This document shows, piece by piece, positions 58,453 through 64,000 of a stretch of DNA of 64,000 nt. Numbering within the stretch: the first letter of the stretch is position 1; each line of letters starts with the position of its first letter. A program made the position numbers and the translations under genes. The notes under the pieces were generated by a model that saw only the letters and a program-made list of their open reading frames with translations, was not told the DNA's origin and did not search any database. Source of the DNA: Mimachlamys varia (lineage: Eukaryota; Mollusca; Bivalvia; Pectinida; Pectinidae); NCBI GenBank assembly GCA_947623455.1, contig OX392527.1:46792401-46856400 (forward strand), written 5' to 3'.

Positions 58453-61158
58453 ATATTATATATATATATTTTGGGTGTGGTGTGTGGTTACATTGGGTGA
58501 AGGTGAGGCGTTTTCATTGCAAAATGTAAATATGTAAATGACTGTATCCTATAACTTCAATCCAATGCATATATGCAAAACTATCATATTTAAAAAAAAT
58601 AGGATAGGTTAAAATGGTATTTGTAAAACAGAATACTTGTTTCAAACTAAACTCATATTCAGTTGAATTTTCAATGTGCGAAAAGCACTCATAATACTAT
58701 ATACCACACTTTAAATCCTATTTACCTCACTTAAAATCACTTTACTGTGACGTTATTTGGATCAGTTCTTTCTAACTAATCATTTGATATAGACATTATG
58801 TGCAACAGTTCAATTTCATGCACAGGGGGGTAAACGCATTTAATAGTTTATTTCTGAACTATAGGTTCATTGAATCACAAAAACGTCTGACTAAACAATT
58901 GACTTATTGCGCCCAGAACCAGCAATTAGAGACTTAGAGGTCAATTCCGTGACCCGTTGGTGATAAATATCGTTCTAACAAGAATTTAATTACAAATATA
59001 CAATAAAACACATGTGTTGCAAAGGAACAATTCCCAGTGGTGTTGCCTTATACATACGAATGATGGCGTGATATGATATCTACAGTAATGTCTGTCTGTT
59101 ACTTGGACCGTCATGCGGTAATTATCATTATACAAACAGGAAGTAATGGTGCAATTCAATATTTTTGCCATTTGCGGGAAAAAACGGCAAAACATATTTT
59201 TGCCGTATCAAATCCTTTGTTATCACTTGCAAATGAATACTTATTTACTTAAGATATAATTAAACTGAAAACTATAAAAGAAATCGAGAAAAAAGTAATA
59301 AGTATTAAAAACGGTAATTTAAACTTGAAACAAATGAATCAATTTCACAATATTTACATTTCAGAAATATTCTAAAGATCGTTCTTTTCCAAGTCCTTAA
59401 ATGTGGCTATGAATGGCTTTTTATTATGTTTTGCCATTCAGATTTTGTTACACAGACCGTTTTATGTTCCCACATATCACATGACATTATGTTACGGTAT
59501 ATCCTATGCTTATTATGTAATATTATATCATATCATTGTTCATTTCCTAATTATAATATCTCATGTTGCAGTTTTAGAAATATGTTGTATATGTTGACCC
59601 TTGTTACATTCAACGCGCGGTATGAGTTTTTTTTACGCATTTAATTGTTAAATGGTAAATATACAGTTCAATTAACGGGTAATTTATTCTATAACATAGT
59701 TATACCACAAGTGATAACGTTATTGATATACCGTGTTACGACTGTATGCAAATCAGAGGCAACGCCTTACTTAACAAGCAATTCTTAAATATATTCACTG
59801 TTATAGGTAACATGACCCCAAGCAAGAAACCGGTAGTTATTTCCGTTGTAAATCAAAGCACCATTATATTGATCGTTTAAAATACCAATTTTCCTTTTCA
59901 AATTAATAATATTTAGACAGGGGCTAGTAATTTGTGGGCACTTAGTATCTCAGTTTGACAGAGTATCTTCATTTAATCCATTTTGGTATCGCTTTGTTGT
60001 GATGGATGTCGGACAGACATTTCAGCTTCAGTAACAATCATTATCTATTATCGGCCAATTTTGTCCCGTTAGCCATACAATTGACAAATACTATTAAGCG
60101 TGCTGTCAACACGGTGTTACCCTTAAAGACAATTTAATACGAAAATCATCGGGATCTATATACGGGAAATGTTACTATTTAAACTGTAATAGTGACATAC
60201 TGGTTTCAAAACACTTAACCGCATTCAGTATTATTTTAGAATGTCATTAACCTTTAAATGATGAACATTCATAATAGTTTTCCATTTCCTTTTTTTAGAA
60301 GTACTCAACGTTCCACTGACTTTTTTGTACTTATTTACAAGGATTTTAGTGTAGTTTGAACAGTATTTTATACAATAATCGAGCAAAAAAAAAATGCAAT
60401 TATCAATATGTGATATTGGAGAACAAGCAATCAACTAATATTATGTTTTCTTACATAATTATTATGTTTCTTGTATTGCTCATGTATTTATAACTAATGT
60501 GGTTAATGTGGTTGTGACGAATGAAGAGTTTCTTAAGACGTAAATAAATGAAGCCAGTATATGTTGATACAGACATATATATAGTTGATACATTTTAAGT
60601 TTTATTTTTGTTACTTTAAATTACTTATGAATTTGAAGCAAGCAACGAACTGTATTAGTAACAGGAAGGATAAAACAAACACCTGGACACATTTTTGTCA
60701 AATCTATAATATCAGAGTGGTATTTACGTAGTATATCTGGTATTATCAGTAATATTAGCATTTCAAAGTGTGCGAAATACATTATCAAGTCCGCTGTAAA
60801 TCTAGGTGATCATTATTAAAGAAATTCTATCTAGATCTACAGAATTAAATTCTGTTGGCAGTGGTATGTTTGTTCCACAAGTCCTTACTAATCCTACAGA
60901 CTTTAGAGTGTTTACAAACACCACCAACACATATAGGTGCGAAACGATACCGCTTCCACATTTAGTATATACTTGATAATTCCGGAAATCACAAGACTAC
61001 GGGTAATATGGTAAAGTCAATATTTAATTTGAAAAAAACACTGAATGTGGTAACCTGAGAAATAAGGATATTACTTAAGAACAACCGTAACGTTTAAAAC
61101 ATTTTCTAAATATTTCTGAATATTCTGTATACATAATAACCAAATTCAGAAAATGTAA
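58453..61158. other. AT-rich non-coding stretch
   Basis: A possible small SINE remnant on the minus strand lies at about 58910-58965 (CCAGAACCAGCAATTAGAG resembles the 51.1-kb copy). No gene is supported. Confidence 0.45.
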
Positions 61159-61372
61159 AATTGTCTTGCACATGAAATTTTCAAAGTTTCAAAGTTGTTA
61201 GAGTTTAAGTTTCACGCCTCCTTGCGTATCTTCCAAAATGAGGTTCAAGAAATTGGAGGCATGTTTGGAATTTACGTTTTTCTCCGTCTGTTTGCTCAAG
61301 ATGGCTTCTCTGACGGAGGGAATGATATTGCAGATTAAGCCTACACGGTTGTTAACAGTTACCGGTTCCTGA
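61159..61372 (+). other. GC-richer patch with two overlapping coding-like frames
   Basis: Frame one is open at 61159-61335 (59 codons, no ATG at its start). It includes FKFHASLRIFQNEVQEIGGM and FGIYVFLRLFAQDGFSDGG. Frame two starts at ATG 61238 and gives 44 residues (MRFKKLEACLEFTFFSVCLL, then KMASLTEGMILQIKPTR) before a TGA at 61370. Both are protein-like and neither has clear splice borders. It could be an old exon or a transposon relic. Confidence 0.25.
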
Positions 61373-61889
61373 TATCAGAATGTTATTGTTTTTACATTTG
61401 CTAACACCTTTCCTGTTGAAGGAGTCAGAATGCATAGTTTTGAACACGCCATACATAAACTTTTCTAAACAGAAAGCCAGGGAAAAATCACACCCATCCG
61501 ACAATCAATTTTACTAAATGTAGAAATATGTTTAACACGAACATAAAATTCTACTTTATTAAAGTTTTTTTAACGCCGCAAGGTGTTTCGAAAGTTAAAC
61601 CCAGTTGTTCAAACAATCGTCATTTTCACACTTTTGAAAATGCCTTTTCCCTCATAGGTAACGCAAACACAAAAACAATATTGAAGGTATGCCATATTTA
61701 TATGATATAAAAACCTTATGTTTAAGTCATTCAAGGGGAAGATCTTTGTAAAGTTTAATCACTGTGTATTTTTGGGAGATTTTAATTTAAAACATCCTAA
61801 ATGTTTGCGCCTGTTTCGTTTATTATTGGAAACACAAGAAACATAAAGCAACTCCTCCCTCTAGGATGTATTTTTTTGTCTTTTTGCAG

Positions 61890-62001
61890 AACCTGCCATA
61901 GCATCGACACAACTGTAAGACGTCCTGAAGAGAACGAAAACAACGACCCGAGCAACATGAACAAGAAAAGCAACACAGAGGCGTCAAAGGAAACAAATTG
62001 A
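61890..62001 (+). CDS. Candidate terminal coding exon, plus strand, 36 residues plus stop
   Basis: A textbook acceptor (TTTTTTTGTCTTTTTGCAG) ends at 61889. After one base that completes a split codon, the frame encodes TCHSIDTTVRRPEENENNDP then SNMNKKSNTEASKETN and stops at TGA 61999. Codons (GAG AAC GAA AAC AAC GAC CCG AGC AAC) contrast sharply with the AT-rich flanks. The peptide is a hydrophilic, Asn/Glu/Lys-rich tail of the kind seen at protein C-termini. An ATTAAA polyadenylation-type word lies at 62026. The upstream exon must end in phase 2. GTAAGA inside the exon at about 61915 could act as an alternative donor. Protein family unknown. Confidence 0.5.
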
Positions 62002-62025
62002 AGCAATTAATGAAATTCCACATCA

Positions 62026-62031
62026 ATTAAA
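62026..62031 (+). terminator. Possible polyadenylation signal ATTAAA
   Basis: ATTAAA is a known variant of AATAAA. It lies 25 bp after the stop of the candidate terminal exon. In such AT-rich DNA the word is common, so position is the only support. Confidence 0.25.
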
Positions 62032-63147
62032 ATTCAGGATAAAAAAACTCTCCCTGTTCAGGATGAACGACAGAAAAACTCAAATGATGGTTTATATATA
62101 TTATTTTAGAACAGGCACGGTCACCAAAACTAAGTTAAACTGCACCATGCAACTGCTAACGTATTTAGTATTTTGTTTGACCGCTTGTTTTTCAAATCAA
62201 TTTTGATAAAAAGTATTTTCAAAACTTCAACATATTTTTATTTTGTACATAGATTAAGAGTAATTATAAAGTTGAAAAGTGTCAAAAACTTTCTTATTAA
62301 TCGAAACATGCTTGTAGAAGGATAGGTTATGGCTAACCAACGATTTGTATGTATAATTAACTCGATGTCCAAACATTTACTGGCAGTTTAGATATCTATC
62401 TTCTTTTTGCAGTGTATTAATAATTAATCTTTATTATATCAAAATTTACTAAAATCTATAATCATGAATAATCATATCTAAGGTAATAAATGTGTGGGTG
62501 GTTAGTTTCGAATACAAGCCGTTTCTATAGCAATGTGCATGGACGATATGAATTATGGTATCCTCAAATAGTATCCTGTAAATCAAGGACTTATTAAACC
62601 AAGTAAATCATCCCAGCGTGTTACGAGGAAGTGTCTTTTGTGACGGCTATGCCGTATCATGTGAGAATTTATTTTGAACTGTTATTATTTTTCAAACCTA
62701 AGATTTTCACTGTCCTTAAATCCCAACAGGGTGCTTTGTTAGAAAGCTTAAGATAGCTAACAGGATAATGTATATGTGCCGGGCAACAACGTTCCTCCTA
62801 GTAAAACGTGGCCAAATGGCATTTTGCGTTTGTTTTAAATTTTGAATAGAAACGCCACTACACGTAAGAGGAGACTTGGATGCATTCAAATTCTGACAGT
62901 TATTGACAGGCAGACGAAAATTAAGTGGATAAGTTAACGTCCTGAATATAGGGCGTGCGCCAGAAATATGGGATAGATCACAGCAGACACAACTTGTCAG
63001 GCACGGGCAGATGAGACGTGAGGTTTAGCGGGAAAAGTCCACTACCTTTGGACGCAGACAATATAGGACGAATATCTTGTATCATGATCTATCTTGGTAG
63101 TTTTTAAAAACTTCGGTTTTTTGTAATACTTTGTTAGTATTATTACT
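62032..63147. other. AT-rich stretch, unclassified
   Basis: No supported gene. Slightly richer patches at 62.6-63.0 kb have only short frames. Confidence 0.5.
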
Positions 63148-63305
63148 CAAGTTCATCCCTTCATTCTTTCATTCCTTTTCCTAAATCTTTCTGTAATATT
63201 TTTCTTCTGTCCTTCTTTCCTTCCTTTCCCTTTTACTCTTCCTTCTTTTTTTCTTTCATTTTGTTTTCTTCTTACCTTCCTTCCTTCATTTATTCTTCCT
63301 CTTTC
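63148..63305. repeat. Polypyrimidine tract, degenerate TTCC/TTCTT repeats
   Basis: About 155 bp of almost pure C/T on the plus strand, such as CCTTCTTTCCTTCCTTTCCC and TTCCTTCCTTCATTTATTC. Confidence 0.9.
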
Positions 63306-63419
63306 ACAAATTGTACTACAAATATAGTGCTTCAGTGATATTCAATTTTCTTTAGGGTAAAATAAAAAAAAATCTGTTGATATCTTTTTCTTACATATAC
63401 CACATTTACTATTTTGATT

Positions 63420-63960
63420 TCTATGAATATTATTTATCTAGAGCTCTATACAAGTGATTTGAGGATTGGTGGGTTGCTTGTTGTGGCTTACCACTATGTG
63501 TTGACGAGTTTAATGCGATCACTCCCAATCGTGGCCTCCTTCATCCCAACAACACAGGGTGCGGCTTATGCAGTATTAGGACTTTACTACTGAGGTTGGG
63601 ATCTGGACATCCAGGCAAATCCTTTATAACACTATCTGGCTTTGTGATTATCAGATCATATGACACGAACAGTCATATGATCATACACGGCGTTTTGCCT
63701 TGCTAGCAGTATCCTTTTATGCAGCAATAGAGTTTGCCCCGATCTCCATATAGAGACACATCACCATATAACTTCTCCAGCATGGTATGGCAAGCCTGAT
63801 AGGGCAATTATAGGCACGCTATACCATTTATTGCCAGAGCAATTGATTCCCAAATTGCAGGTTAACATCCCCTGAAGCCAGGTCCGCAGATACAGACCGC
63901 ATTACAGCGCCCTCTTGCGGCGGTTAGTGTGAGTATGATGGTGGAGAAACTGTATGCTAC
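63420..63960. other. GC-richer block with a perfect hairpin, unclassified
   Basis: Composition is near-balanced. An 11-nt perfect inverted repeat, GATCATATGAC (63654-63664) and GTCATATGATC (63672-63682), has a 7-nt loop. Words such as GCGCCCTCTTGCGGCGG near 63908 are CpG-rich. No long frame is visible. It may be part of a retroelement that continues beyond the window. Confidence 0.35.
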
Positions 63961-64000
63961 ATCTAAAATAAATACCGAAAAAGAAACCGTTAAGCATTAT

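Noticed and set aside
1..64000. Integrated virus, LINE or LTR retrotransposon proteins
   Set aside because: No reverse transcriptase, integrase, capsid or transposase signature was seen in any frame I read.

Overview
This is a eukaryotic, animal-type genomic window: very AT-rich, dominated by introns and intergenic DNA, with no long reading frame, no operon structure, and no rRNA or complete tRNA gene that I can recognise. Several tRNA-derived SINEs share a body with the motif TACTCCGG next to TTTCCTCC, and there are minisatellites, foldback elements and short microsatellites. My best guess is a lophotrochozoan, probably a mollusc and perhaps a bivalve; this rests on the style of the repeats only. 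No protein family is named because none could be recognised. Coding calls are single candidate exons, supported by an open frame, splice signals and local base composition. Many could be chance.

Layout. 1-929 is a 28-bp minisatellite cut by the window edge, followed by a GC-rich flank with a hairpin. 1.1-8.2 kb is AT-rich non-coding DNA with one SINE and scattered GC-richer patches. 8.2-9.5 kb is a GC-richer island with a degenerate ~40-bp tandem repeat and two minus-strand frames. 9.5-17.3 kb is non-coding, with tRNA-like SINE fragments, a poly-C and a poly-G tract, and at 15.58-16.04 kb a degenerate array of about a dozen CACTTCCGGT-like (ETS-type) words. 18.3-21.4 kb is the most gene-like region: a 38-nt minus-strand exon, a possible 5' exon on the plus strand ending at 20495, and a minus-strand first coding exon at 21073-21009 whose phase fits the 38-nt exon. 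21.6-21.96 kb is a GC-richer, motif-dense patch resembling a regulatory element. 22-28.7 kb is a very AT-rich gene desert.

28.7-43.2 kb carries isolated exon candidates: 28815-28850 (+), 31571-31631 (+), 32406-32573 (+), 34735-34857 (+), 37020-37055 (+), 39441-39284 (-), and a head-to-head pair at 42807-42696 (-) and 43126-43194 (+), 318 bp apart. 41.1-41.4 kb and 54.6-54.87 kb are inverted copies of one ~265-bp element. 44.8-45.2 kb contains a 147-bp palindrome. 47-54 kb has more exon-like signals. 56.2-57.85 kb is a cluster of one dispersed repeat, one copy of which has expanded a ~33-bp internal segment into about 19 tandem units. 61.9-62.0 kb is a good terminal-exon candidate (+). The right end has a polypyrimidine tract and a GC-richer, unclassified block.

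How the genes work together cannot be read from this window. The most coherent hypotheses are a minus-strand gene starting near 21.1 kb, a bidirectional promoter at 42.8-43.1 kb, and a plus-strand gene ending near 62.0 kb.
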